The position numbers and the translations under genes were made by a program. A DNA stretch of 64,000 nucleotides from Solanum dulcamara (Eukaryota > Streptophyta > Magnoliopsida > Solanales > Solanaceae), in NCBI RefSeq assembly GCF_947179165.1, contig NC_077247.1, forward strand, positions 16,847,501 through 16,911,500, written 5' to 3'. Positions within the stretch are counted from its first letter, which is position 1; each line of letters begins with the position of its first letter. The notes below the pieces were generated by a model, which was given only the letters and a program-made list of their open reading frames with translations, was not told where the DNA came from and did not search any database. Positions 9,670 through 20,026 of the stretch are shown here, piece by piece.

Positions 9670-11739
9670 TGTAACGACCCATTAGGTCGTTTTGAGTACT
9701 AGGGCCTTTTTATTTCATAAAAGACTCACCCCGTAAATTAAATAATGGGTACTTTGGACTAATTGATAACTAAAGTTATTTAATTTAGGGGTGAATTTAG
9801 ATAACTTATTTAATTAATGGATTAAAGTGGTAATATATTTAATACCCTATACTCCTTATTTATTAAAATAGTTAGTAGGGCTATCACTTTTAGTACTTAA
9901 TTAATTAGAAAAGAAAACAAAAAGGAGAAGGGACTATGCGAAGTGCGGCGAACAAAGGAGAAGAACGATCCAGAGCTATAAAGACTGCTCTGCACTGAAG
10001 GTATGTTAGATACACAATATATTATTATTATATTATTAATTGAATAGTAAAGAAATTATCTTGCAATTGAATTGTCAAAACAAATAAAATACTGGGGTTA
10101 GTTAATGCGTAATAGTGATAATAATGAAACCTAGGAAAGTAATAGTCAGAGATTATATAGTATTATATACATAGATTATATATTATTATATACATATAGG
10201 GACTTACAGGAAGCATAATGTTGAATTCTAATTAAAGTAGCTATTGGGAAATCATTAGTTCATGCCAATAAGATAATTGGAAAATCTTGCACCCATGTAC
10301 ATTGCACGTTAGGTAATTGGATCAAGCTGCAACCTGTTTTTCTTGTACAGTAACACTACGGCCAATTGTAAAACGTGGCTTCGGTTTTTATTTCCAAATA
10401 ATTATTGCACTATAATTCAAGTTTTGGTGTATTGAGATAGATAATTAAATATTAGGTGTATTATATTACCTAAAAACTATTGAAGTTATGATATTGGAGG
10501 AATTATGACTTAACCCTACGCTTGATATTTAGAAAGTGATTATAGATTTGGGTGAGCTTTTGGGTCTAGGCTAGATGTATAATAATATGGGTGTCTACAT
10601 ACTCGTTTACTTATGAATATTGCATACTTGATAGATTGGGAACGTTCTAAGGCATTGAAGAAAGGGAAATCACCATTGACTTAGCTTGCTTGACTTCGGT
10701 TCTTCGGTTGAGGTAGGTTATGGTTTTTATTCTATATCATAGATAGACTCTTAATAGTGATTGATATTCATTGAGTAATATGTGTGAAGTTTACTACGCA
10801 TTTAATTGTTGTGGTTTGGATGGTTGATATATTGTTGTGATTGGTCTAAAATCCCAAGGCCATGAAATCCATAATCTTGAACTTACCCTATCAAAAATGG
10901 TGCCTTGAATAAAGAAGGCTTGATGAAATATTGTTAATGAAGTGGAATGTAATCATAAGGAATGATAAATTAAATATATTTGGATCGGGTGTCACGTTCC
11001 GACACGGTTATTTGGATCGGGTGTCACGTTCCGGCACGGTATATTTGGATCGGGTGTCACGTTCCGACACAGTACATTTGGATCGGGTGTCACGTTCCGG
11101 CACGGTAATATTAAAGGGAAATAAATTAAAATTACTTAATGCTACCCAATCTCCAAAAACTCATATTTCAAAGAGTGTGGTGTGGAGGCTTGAGTCCTCA
11201 TGTGTGATCTTGATATTGTTGACCGGTTATGTAATTGTTTGTTGGTTGCCACCTGTTAAGTGTTGTTGTTGATTTCCCACTATTATTTTATGTATATTGA
11301 TTTCTCTTTTGAGTCGACCGATGATACCTACTCAGTACATGTTGTCCTGTACTGACCCCTACTTGTATCTTTCTTGTTTTATTTTGTGGAGTGCAGCGAG
11401 TGTTCCACAAACTTCGACTCGACCTCAGCTCTAGTCAGTCTCAAGATCATCGGATTTCAGGGTGAGCTATCCTTCTAGCTCGTGATGAATTCTCCCGATT
11501 ATGACATGGTGTCTTTAGTTTTCGGACACATTTTGTTATTTGTTTATTTTAGTGTTTGATACTTCCAGACTTAGTTTTAGAAATTAGATGTCTTTAATGT
11601 GATGACTTTCAGATTTTGGGGAAAAATATATTTATTTGAGTTTCCGCGTTATTGTTATTAGTTGGGGTTTGTATCGTTGGTTCTCCCACCCAGGAGGTTA
11701 AGTGTGGGTGCCACTCACGGCCCATTTTGGGTCGTGACA
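9670..11739 (+). mobile_element. Solo LTR (2070 bp) of a gypsy-type retrotransposon
   Basis: Starts TGTAACGACCC and ends GGGTCGTGACA, with the TG...CA ends of LTRs and an A5 flanking duplication (9665-9669 and 11740-11744; weak because of the poly-A target). It interrupts the AT-rich array exactly, and the array continues on both sides. There is no primer site, PPT or coding domain, so it is a solo LTR left by LTR-LTR recombination. A 32-33 bp tandem array lies inside. Confidence 0.8.
10981..11108. repeat. Four tandem 32-33 bp repeats with internal palindrome
   Basis: Units start at 10981, 11013, 11046 and 11079. Each reads tggatcgggtgtcacgttcc and then gacac or ggcac. GTGTC and GACAC can pair around the acgttcc loop, so each unit is a potential hairpin. 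They lie inside the solo LTR. Confidence 0.9.
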
Positions 11740-11744
11740 AAAAA

Positions 11745-12290
11745 AGAAAAGAAAACAATTGGATGTATAGTTAATAATTAATTAGGAGTTAATTAGTATA
11801 AAATATAGTTAATAAAAAAAAGTTAATTAATAAAGAAAAGAAAAGAAAAAAATATAAAAAAATCTGATGGGTAGTTAATTAATTAATTAGGAGTTAATTA
11901 TTATAAAATATAGTTAATAAAAGAAAATTTAATTAATAAATAAAAGAAAAGAAAAAAATATATAAAAAATTGGATGGGTGGTTAATAATTGATGGGTAGT
12001 TAATAATTAATTGGGATTTAATTTGTATAAAATATAGCTAATAAAAGAAAAGTTAATTAATAAAGAAAAGATAAGGATAGAAATATAAAAAATCGGATGG
12101 GTGGTTAATAATTAATTAGGAGCTAATTAATATAAAATATAGTTAATAAAAAAAGTTAATTAGTAAAGAAAAGAAAAGAAAAAAACTGGATGTATAGTTA
12201 ATAATTAATTAGGAGTTAATTAGTATAAAATATAGTTGATAAAAGAAAATTTAATGAATAAAGAAAAGAAAAAAATATTAAAAAATTATA
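11745..12290. repeat. AT-rich tandem array, second higher-order unit
   Basis: Continuation of the array at 9241-9669. Sub-units begin near 11762, 11869, 11975, 12097 and 12188, with the same variants in the same order plus a 'ggatgtatagttaat' variant at both ends. Confidence 0.75.
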
Positions 12291-12374
12291 ATTTCTTATG
12301 TGGCGATGACATGGCTCCACGTGGCAGCGAGTGTAATACACCACATACTATGAGAGTGGTGTTATGCGTTCAGG

Positions 12375-12487
12375 TATGTAATAGTTTCACTTTTAAATAG
12401 TTTAGATATGTAATATGTCGCCATGATAGTTTAAGTGTGTAACTGACTTTTCGGTACAACTTCAAGGGGGAATTTATGCAATTTTCC
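12375..12487 (-). repeat. Right terminal inverted repeat
   Basis: Reverse complement of the left TIR with divergence; the terminal bases are ...tttatgcaattttcc. It is followed at once by the duplication ttattatta (12488-12496). Confidence 0.75.
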
Positions 12488-12705
12488 TTATTATTATCAT
12501 TACCATTATCATGATTATTATCATTATTATTATCATTATCATTATCATAATCATTATTAGTATCATGATTATTATCATTATTATTATTATTATCATTATC
12601 ATGATTATTATTATTATCATTATTATGATTATTATTATTAATATAATTATCATCATCATCATCATTATTATTATCATTATTATCATCATCATTATTATTA
12701 TAAAT
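12488..12705. repeat. Trinucleotide microsatellite (ATT/ATC), right part
   Basis: Continuation of the array interrupted at 8772: (ATT)n and (ATC)n triplets. Reading frames made only of Ile/Met or Asn/Asp are repeat artefacts. Confidence 0.95.
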
Positions 12706-14246
12706 TAAAATAAAAAATAATTTAAAAATAATTTTATTTTTACTTCTGTTGTACGAAAATGGTATATCCAAACCATTTGTTTAACAGTGGATCGCAAAGT
12801 TGAGAGGTATATTAGAACAAATATTTTCATTTTTCATTAGAATAATTTTCCATCTTCCATTAAACCCATCCTTTTCCTATATTAATGAGTCATCACCTTC
12901 ACCCACAGACCCACGTATAGCTCCTCGAACATTATCTGAATGATCTATGCCAATAAGCCTTAATTTTAAGTAGAATTATGAATTTAAGATTTTCCAAAAC
13001 CATCAAAATCATGAAATTCGAAGCCTTTCTTTTATGAAATAAAGAAAATTAAAAGTCATTTTATACATTATTTGGCAAGATTTTTGTGGTCCTGAATCAA
13101 TTTGTTTTTCCTAACTCTAATGAATTGAAAAGTTTTATATCAAATGTTGGAAAGTTAGTAACACAAAATACTTTTCTTATCGGATAGAAGGCAAACAACT
13201 GAACATATGCTTTGTCTTAATTTGATCATCTTCTTTTCCTGTTCAACAATCGATGTCATATGAAAACATTCTTATTATTTAGTGTGTTACCTTTAATTAT
13301 TACACAATTATAAGCGATATTATCATAAGTAGTATAAAGATAAGGTAATTTTAGAGAAAAGGAGTTTTAATGGAAGATGGAAACATATTGATTCTAAAGG
13401 ATTTATTATTATTATTATTTTTAAAAAAGGCTTTTTATATCAATAAAAGGCAAATTAGTTCAATCACAATATTTTATATTATTAATCGGTAAGTTAAATA
13501 CATTTTTACCAAAAAATCAAATAAAGGTGGTAAGCATAATATTATAAACCACAAAGAAAGTGAGCGTTATGAGACTAAACTTTGAATGATTATCCCAAAA
13601 AAATATTGCCATTATTTTTGTTTTCATTTTGCAAAAATAAAACTCATGCTTGTTTTGCCTTTTTGCTATTAAAATCTTTAAAATTGAGGATTAATCTACA
13701 AAAGTGATATAAGATTCAATAGTCTCTCACCAATCCTGAGGTCCCATTTTTGAATAATACATAAGATAAATTAAATGATCATTTAACTATAACAAATTCT
13801 TCACTAAAATCACTTATATTTATTTTGTATTAACAAAGTCATTCAACTTAAGTTAATTTATCTACAACATCATTATTTTCAAAGAAACAAAACTAAAGAA
13901 ATAATTACATAAACCTCTCTTCAAGTTTGATTTTTTAACACCTACTTCTTTTATGATTATTGTTACCCCTCTTATTTATTATTTTGTAACAATTTTTTTA
14001 ATTTATTTATTATTATTATTCAAAATACTAACTAAATTTTTCTTTATGATATACCCATTTCTTCAAAAAGAAAAAACATTTCTACAGCTATCATGTTATA
14101 TTTTACTTGTCAATTTTTTGAAAATTTTCGAACTTCCAGCACATTGTACTGTATTTTACATGTCAACTTTTTGAACTTTAATTAGTTGTGTTGGAATTAT
14201 TATTATTTTCAGCTAAAAATATTGTCTAGGAGCAATGTTGTGCTAG
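12706..14246. other. AT-rich sequence without recognised features
   Basis: No convincing coding region, RNA gene or repeat. Small ATT runs occur near 13407. Frames such as 13953-14174 are short, low in complexity and AT-driven. The right end leads into the ABCG-like exon fragment, so part of this stretch may be old intron or flank of that gene. Confidence 0.5.
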
Positions 14247-14340
14247 GTGGGTTTCGTGACACAAGATGATGTGCTTTTTCCACAATTGACTGTAGAGGAA
14301 ACCTACGTTTTTGCTGCTAGACACAATATCACATCAGAGG
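14247..14340 (+). pseudogene. Exon fragment of an ABC transporter, ABCG (WBC) family
   Basis: The plus strand encodes GFVTQDDVLFPQLTVEET followed by YVFAA. This is the segment containing the Q-loop region of the nucleotide-binding domain in plant half-size ABCG transporters, which export lipids, hormones or other compounds with ATP. The reading stays open to 14340, where it meets GAGG followed by taact, a possible splice donor overlap. Upstream (14244-14246, TAG) it is cut by a stop or an intron border. No other ABCG domain is visible on either side, and a Copia element sits 122 bases downstream. It is a gene relic or captured exon, not a gene. Confidence 0.75.
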
Positions 14341-14457
14341 TAACTACTTTCCAATCATACTTGAAATGATAACTAAACTTTGATTTTGGATTAAAAACTG
14401 GCATCCCACCAAACCTCCCCTTTATGATCCAGCTCATCAAAGTACTAAGACAAAATT

Positions 14458-14462
14458 ACAAT
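14458..14462. repeat. Copia target-site duplication, left (acaat)
   Basis: Identical to 20022-20026, immediately outside the two LTRs. Confidence 0.9.
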
Positions 14463-14719
14463 TGTTAAAGAGCAAGTGGGATAATGAATTGGATATCCAC
14501 TTGCAATTGCTTTCCTTTTTCTTGTGTGGGGCCCATTTAAAGTGGGCAATTTGCCCATTATTTTTTTTTACTTTCTAGCTTTTTCTGTCTATAAAATGCC
14601 CGTATTTTGGCATTAAAATATACACACACAGATATATACAAGGCAATTTCCTCTCTTTCTCATTTTGTTTCACTATTTCTCTTTTCAATTAATTTACAAA
14701 GTTAGTTTATTTTATAACA
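14463..14719 (+). repeat. Copia 5' LTR
   Basis: Starts TGTTAAAG and ends TTTATAACA. It holds a TATA-like stretch (ctataaaatg near 14590) and the downstream motif tacacacacagatatataca, both shared with the 3' LTR. It is followed by cgtaatcagcacgaa instead of the common tRNA-Met site. Confidence 0.9.
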
Positions 14720-14832
14720 CGTAATCAGCACGAAACTCTAATTTTTCCAGAAAATTAACTTCTATATCGGTATATCTATCGAAGAAATTTAATTTTTAGT
14801 TGTCTTTGTTATTTTTAAAATTAATTTTCATT

Positions 14833-15829
14833 ATGTCAAACTTGTCAAAATTGGAATTTATAGAACTTGATATTTCTGGCAAATATTATTTGTCATGGGT
14901 GGTTGAGGCTGAAATCCACCTTATTGCTAAGGGTCTTGGTGATGCTATAATCGAAGGAAATGCAGCATCAAGTCAGGATAAAGCAAAGGCTATAATTTTC
15001 CTTCGTCATCATCTAGATGAAAGACTAAAGGTTGAATACTTGACACTGAAAGATCTACTTGAATTGTGGAAAGACTTAAAAGGGAGGTATGACCACCTCA
15101 GGGCAACGGTATTGCCAAGGGCTCGTTATGAGTGGATGCACTTACGGTTTCAAAATTTTATGTTGGAAAACTATAAATGATGAGGACATGTTGGAAAAGA
15201 CACTAACTATTTTTCATGCCTCTAATGTGATATTACAGCAACAATACCATGAAAAGGGTTTTCAAAAATACTCTGAATTGATCTCATGCCTTCTGGTGGC
15301 TGAGCAACATAATGCCCTTTTAATGAAAAATCATGAAGTCCGTCCCACTGAACTTCTCCGTTACCAAAAGTAAATGTAGTAGAAGCACATGGCTAGTCTG
15401 AAAGAAGACAAAATAAAAATCAAGGCCACAATAATGAGTGTGGGCGTGGCAATGGCAGAAGACAATATAATAATCATCGTGGTGGTGGTCAACATAAAAG
15501 GGAGAACAATATGAGTTCTCAAAGTGGATCTTCAAGAAGTAACTGCCATCGTTGTGGCATGAAAGGCCACTAAAAAAATGAATGTTGGACACCTGAGCAT
15601 TTTGTAAGACTTTGTCAAAATTCCTTCAAAAGAAAGACAAATAGAGGTGGTGCCTCTTCTTCTAATGCTCGGATAGAGTCACACTTGACGTTTGAAAATA
15701 ATATTGAGGTAAGACCTTTGCATAATGATAATATTGAAGCAAATCTGGCTTTAAAGGATGACAATTTTAATGACCTCAATGATATTACTCATTTGAAGGT
15801 TGAAGACTTCTTTAAGGATTATAATTGAT
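14833..15829 (+). pseudogene. Copia gag with zinc knuckle, broken
   Basis: Starts MSNLSKLEFIELDISGKYYL, the typical start of Copia gag (I chose the Met at 14833, which begins this motif). It runs to a frameshift near 15170, where the coding sequence moves to the frame ending at 15373 (LEKTLTIFHASN). After a stop, the same domain continues through a Gly/Asn/Arg-rich stretch to the zinc knuckle CHRCGMKGH near 15543-15570. An in-frame TAA follows the His, before the last Cys. The end is about 15829. Gag forms the virus-like particle and binds RNA. Confidence 0.85.
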
Positions 15830-16052
15830 GTTTAATTTCATTGTATGATTTTCAATATGTTGTCGTTTTTATGTACTTTGAATTATCGTGTTTTTTCGTT
15901 TATCTATTTAAAAAAAAGAAGGGCTTATGTTTTTCTAGCAATATTGTTACTGTTTTTCTAGAAATATTGTTACTTATTTTATCTCTTATAATGTATTTTT
16001 ATTTTTATTTTATGAAGAGAAATAAATTTCTCAATCTTCAATTGGATCCAAA

Positions 16053-16330
16053 ATGAGTAATGGAGATATGTGCCTTTTGGATATTGCCACAACTCATACG
16101 ATACTAAAAGAAAAGAAATATTTCTGTCATTTAATTATGAAAAAGGCCTATGTCAATACAATATCTGGTAGTACAAAATTGATTGAATGCTCTAGAAAAG
16201 CAGTCTTATTACTACCTGGAGGAACGATATTGGTAATTGATAATGCATTATATTGTAGTAAGTCTCAAAGAAACTTGTAAAGTCTCAAAGAAACTTGTTA
16301 AGTTTCAAGGTTATTCGCCAAATGGTTATC
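16053..16330 (+). pseudogene. Copia protease region
   Basis: Encodes CLLDIATTHTILKEKKYF, VNTISGSTKLIE and LLLPGGTILVIDNALYCSKS, the Copia aspartic protease and the following linker. Copia proteases usually have D-S-[AG]-T at the active site; here the second residue is Ile (DIAT), so activity is doubtful even where the frame is open. A stop at 16278-16280 precedes a short duplicated word (agtctcaaagaaacttg twice). Confidence 0.8.
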
Positions 16331-16386
16331 ATATTGAGACTGTGAATGAATGAAAGATTGAATATTTTTATATTACTACAATAAAT

Positions 16387-17436
16387 ATGAAGAAGAAAAT
16401 TGTGCATGAAAAATTACCTACACTTTCTTCTAGATTGTACCATACAAATATTGGTACTAATGAATCACATGCCATAGTAAATAAAAGGTTTACTGGTTCT
16501 AATGATTTTATCATTTGGCATGACCGGTTGGGCCATCCCGGTTATAATATGATGCGCAGAATTATTGAGAATTCACATGGACACACTTTGAAGAATCAGG
16601 AAATTCTTCAATCTAAGGAATTTTCTTATGTTGCTTGTTCCCAAGGATAACTGATTATTAAACCATCAGCAACTAAGGTTGAAATTGAATCCCCTGCATT
16701 TCTGGAGCGTATATAGGGTGATATATGTGGGCCAATTCACCCTTCATGTGGACCATTTAAATAATATATGGTCTTGATAGATGCATCTACAAGATGGTCA
16801 CATGTGTGCTTGTTATTAACTTGCAACATGGCTTTTGCGAGATTGTTAGATCAAATTATAAGGTTAAGAGCACAATTTCCAGATTATGCAATAAAAACAA
16901 TTCATCTTGATAATGCTGGTGAATTTACATCTTAATCCCTTAATGATTATTGTATGTCAGTTGAAATAAAAGTTGAGCATCCGGTCGCTCATGTTCATAC
17001 TCAAAATAGTCTAGCAGAATTATTGATTAAATGTCTCCAACTGATAGCTAGACCATTACTAATGAGGACAAAACTTTCTCTTTCGGTATGGGGGCATGCT
17101 ATTTTGCATGCAGCAGCACTTGTGCGCATAAGGCCAATAAATTTTTATGAATTTTCTCCATTACAGTTGGCGTTTGGAAGGGAGCCAAATATATTCCATC
17201 TTAGAATATTTGGGTGTGCGGTATATGTCCCAATTGTTCCACTGCACCGCACAAAGATGGATCCCCAAAGAAGGTTGGGAATATATGTTGGTTATGAATT
17301 TCCTTCTATTATAAAATATTTGGAACCTATGACTGGAGATTTATTTAAGGCAAGATTCGTTGATTGTTATTTTGATGAATCAGTATACCCAACATTAGGG
17401 GGAGAAAATAAGCCATTGGAAAATGAGATATATTGA
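16387..17436 (+). pseudogene. Copia integrase (pre-integrase zinc site and DDE core), broken
   Basis: The GAG-pre-integrase/zinc part reads IIWHDRLGHPGYNMMRRII and then a Cys-x-x-Gly (CSQG) at the position of the second Cys pair, with a stop at 16648-16650. The catalytic core is readable: Asp in GDICGPIHPS, Asp in HLDNAGEFTS (followed by a stop at 16933) and Glu in SLAELLIK. It continues to IFGCAVYVPIVP and TLGGENK at the end. Integrase inserts the cDNA in the host chromosome. At least three stops interrupt it. Confidence 0.85.
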
Positions 17437-17499
17437 AATTCATTATCACTATCTCATTTAGATCCTCGAACAAATCAATGTGAGCAAGAAGTTCAAAAG

Positions 17500-18900
17500 A
17501 TGATTTATTTGCAGAATATTGCAAATCAACTGCCAGATGCATTTACTAACCTTCCACGGGTTACTAAATTGCATATCCCAGATGCTAATGCTCAAGTTCG
17601 AGTTGATGTCCCGGTAGGACAACTTGTTCAGGCAAATAAATCTAGGCCACGCTTAAAATGTGGAAGATCAATTGGTTCCAAAAATAAAAATCCTCGAAAA
17701 AGAAAAGGAATAAATGATCAAGATGATCATAATTTGGAAACAAGTGCTCAAGAAGAGCCCAGAGACACAACAAATGGTGATACCACCAAGGAGGTCCAAG
17801 TACATGAAAATAATGAGAATGAAGAAATCTCAATAAGTTATGTCTCAATAGAAAAATGATAAAACCGAAATGATATTGTGATCGATAATATTTTTACTTA
17901 TAATATTGCCATTGAAATAATGCTACAAGATAAAGATCTTGATCTAAAATCTGTCGATGAATGCAGATAGAGAAATGATTGGCCAAAATAGAAGGATGCA
18001 ATTCAAGCAGAGTTAACTTCACTTGAAAAACGTGAAGTTTTTGGATCAATAATCCGAACACCTGAAGGTGTCAAGCCAGTAAGGTACAAATGGGTTTTTG
18101 TGCGTAAACAAATTAAAAAGGGTGAAGTCGTAAGATATAAAGAACGACTTGTAGCCCAAGGTTTTTTTCAGAGGCCTGACATTGACTATATGAAAACATA
18201 TTCCCCTGTGGTGGATGCAATTACCTTAAGGTATTTAATGAATTTGGCAGTTCATTAAAAGCTTGAAATACACCTAATGGATGTGGTTACTGCCTATTTA
18301 TATGACTAATTGGACCACGACATTTTTATGAAAATTCTCGAAGGGTTTAAAGTACCTGAAGCATACAAAGATTCTCGAGAAACTTGGTCAATAAAGCTTC
18401 AGAAATCCATATACGGGCTGAAACAATCAGGGCGAATGTGGTACAATCGTCTTAGCGAATATTTGCTAAAAGAAGGATATAAAAATGATCCAATTTTCCC
18501 TTGTATCTTTATGAAAAGGTCTGGATCTGAATTTGTTATAATAGCAGTATATGTTGATGATTTGAATATTATTGGAACTCCGGAAGAACTTTTAAAGGTA
18601 GTAAAATGTCTGAAAAAGGAGTTTGAAATGAAAGACCTCGGAAAGATAAAATTTTGTCTTAGTCTATAAATTGAACATTTTGCAAATAGGATATTTGTCC
18701 ATCAGTCAACATATACTGAAAATATTTTAAAGAGGTTTTATATGGATAAAGCACATCCATTGAGTACCCCAATGATTGTGAGATCTCTTGATATTAATAA
18801 GATCCATTTCGACCTCATGAAAATAATGAAGAGCTTGTTGGTGCTGAAATATCATACCTTAGTGCAATTAGTGCATTAATATATCTTGCCAACAATTCTA
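17500..18900 (+). pseudogene. Copia reverse transcriptase with upstream linker, broken
   Basis: A charged linker (17500-17859, with KNPRKRKGIND) precedes the RT. The RT shows YKWVFVRKQIKKGEVVRYK, the palm (SIYGLKQSGRMWYN) and the catalytic YVDDLNII near 18550, with both Asp residues kept. Stops occur near 17968, 18256, 18307 and 18667, and a frameshift occurs near 18800. The order integrase then RT is the Copia hallmark. Confidence 0.9.
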
Positions 18901-18926
18901 GACCAGACATAGCTTTCTCAGTAAAC

Positions 18927-19550
18927 TTGTTAGCAAGATTTAGTTCTTCTCCAACGCGCAGACACTGGAATGGAATTAAGTATATATTCAGATACCACCG
19001 AGGGACCATTGATATGAAATTTTTTTATTCAAATGAATCCACATCACAATTGATTAGTTATGCAGATGCGGGATATTTGTCTGATCCCCATAAAATTCGA
19101 TCGCATACAGGCTATTTATTTACATGTGGTGGTACATCTATATCATGGCGTTCAACAAAGAAAATTATAGTTGCCACTTCTTCAAATTATGCAGCGATAA
19201 TAGCCATTCATGAAGCAAGTCGAGAATGTGTTTGGTTAAGATCTATAACTCAACACATTCAAGAAACATGTGGTCTTTCTTTGAAAAGAGACGTTCCAAC
19301 AATATTGTATGAAGACAATATTGCATGTATAGCTCAATTAAAGGGAGGATACATCAAAGGAGACAGAACAAAACATATTTCACCAAAATTCTTTTTCACT
19401 CATGATCTTCAAAAGAAGGGTGAAATAGATATCCAAGAAGTTCGTTCAAGTGGCAATTTGACAGATATGTTAACCAAAGCATTGCCAACTTCAACCTTTG
19501 AGAAAATGAGATATGAAATTGGAATGTATCATCTTCGAGATATTAAGTGA
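18927..19550 (+). pseudogene. Copia RNase H domain
   Basis: An open run of about 207 codons with ISYADAGYLSDPHKIRSHTG, SWRSTKKIIVATSSNYAAI, ILYEDNIACIAQ and HISPKFFFTHDLQ, ending LTKALPTSTFEKMRYEIG before the stop at 19548-19550. This is the best-preserved domain of the element. Acidic residues expected for metal binding are present (Asp in YADAG, Asp in YEDN). In many Copia relatives the SSNYAAI position carries Glu (AEY); here it is Asn-Tyr, which may weaken activity. Confidence 0.85.
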
Positions 19551-19765
19551 TGTTTTCATCAAGGGGAACAAAATACGCGTTATACTCTTTTTTCCTTAGC
19601 CAAAGTTTTATCCCACTAATTTTCATGGCAAGGTTTTTAATGAGGCAGCACTCAAGGCATATTACCAGATGTGTGTACTCTTTTTTCTTCACTAGGCTTT
19701 TTTCCACTGAATTTTTCCTAGTAAGATTTTAACGAGACACATTTCACGTAGACATCCAAGGGGAG
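19551..19765 (+). repeat. Copia 3' untranslated region with two diverged 60-70 bp repeats and PPT
   Basis: Two related segments (about 19580-19655 and 19676-19740) share 'tactcttttttcc/tt', 'cactaattttcat/cactgaatttttc' and 'aaggtttttaatgagg/aagattttaacgag'. The polypurine tract ccaaggggag (about 19756-19765) ends at the 3' LTR and primes plus-strand DNA. Confidence 0.7.
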
Positions 19766-20021
19766 TGTTAAAGATCAAGTGCAAAAATGAATTGGATATC
19801 CACTTGCAATTGCTTTCCTTTTTCTTGTGTGGGGCCCACTTAAAGTTGGTAATCTGCCCACTATTTTTCTTACTTTCTAGCTTTTTCTGTCTATAAAAAG
19901 CCCATGTTTTGGCATTGAAATATACACACACAGATATATACAAGGCAATTTCCTCTCTTTCTCATTTTATCTCACTATCTCTCTTTCCAATTAATTTACA
20001 AAGTTAGTTTATTTTATAATA
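19766..20021 (+). repeat. Copia 3' LTR
   Basis: Starts TGTTAAAG, homologous to 14463-14719. The last bases are ataata where the 5' LTR has ataaca, so the terminal CA has become TA. It is followed by the duplication acaat at 20022-20026. Confidence 0.9.
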
Positions 20022-20026
20022 ACAAT

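Larger units (their letters stand above)
8773..12487. mobile_element. Non-autonomous TIR transposon, Mutator-like, inserted in the microsatellite
   Basis: The ends are inverted repeats. The left starts ggaaaaaggcataaatt and the right, reverse-complemented, starts ggaaaattgcataaatt. Similarity runs for about 110 bases (shared words include aagttgtaccgaaaa and the tttaagtgtgtaact block). The flanks carry a 9-bp direct repeat, ttattatta. There is no transposase; the inside is AT-rich tandem repeat plus a solo LTR. Without that LTR the element is about 1.64 kb. Long TIRs with 9-bp duplications fit Mutator-like (MULE) non-autonomous elements; the superfamily is inference. Confidence 0.75.
14463..20021 (+). 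mobile_element. Ty1/Copia LTR retrotransposon, structurally complete, coding decayed
   Basis: Two LTRs of about 257 bp, a 5-bp target duplication ACAAT, and an internal region in Copia order: gag, protease, integrase, RT, RNase H, polypurine tract. Domain order with integrase before RT defines Copia. All domains are recognisable on the plus strand, but each carries stops or frameshifts. The LTRs differ at roughly 15-18 positions by eye (about 93% alike), so the insertion is not recent. Confidence 0.95.

Noticed and set aside
10981..11108. Palindromic repeats at regular spacing, CRISPR-like at first sight
   Set aside because: Units are contiguous with no unique spacers, and the context is a plant LTR.
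10931..11272. A 113-codon frame with repeated VSRSGTVYLDR
   Set aside because: It is the 32-33 bp tandem repeat of a solo LTR read in frame; the third unit keeps the frame only by chance.
9670..11739. Reading the 2.07 kb insertion as a full retrotransposon
   Set aside because: No primer site, PPT, coding domain or second LTR was found.
12370..12771. Frames rich in Asn/Asp, Ile or Met on both strands
   Set aside because: Microsatellite translation and TIR sequence, not genes.
15320..15592. A minus-strand His-rich 90-codon frame
   Set aside because: Antisense of the Copia gag Gly/Arg/Asn-rich tract and zinc knuckle.
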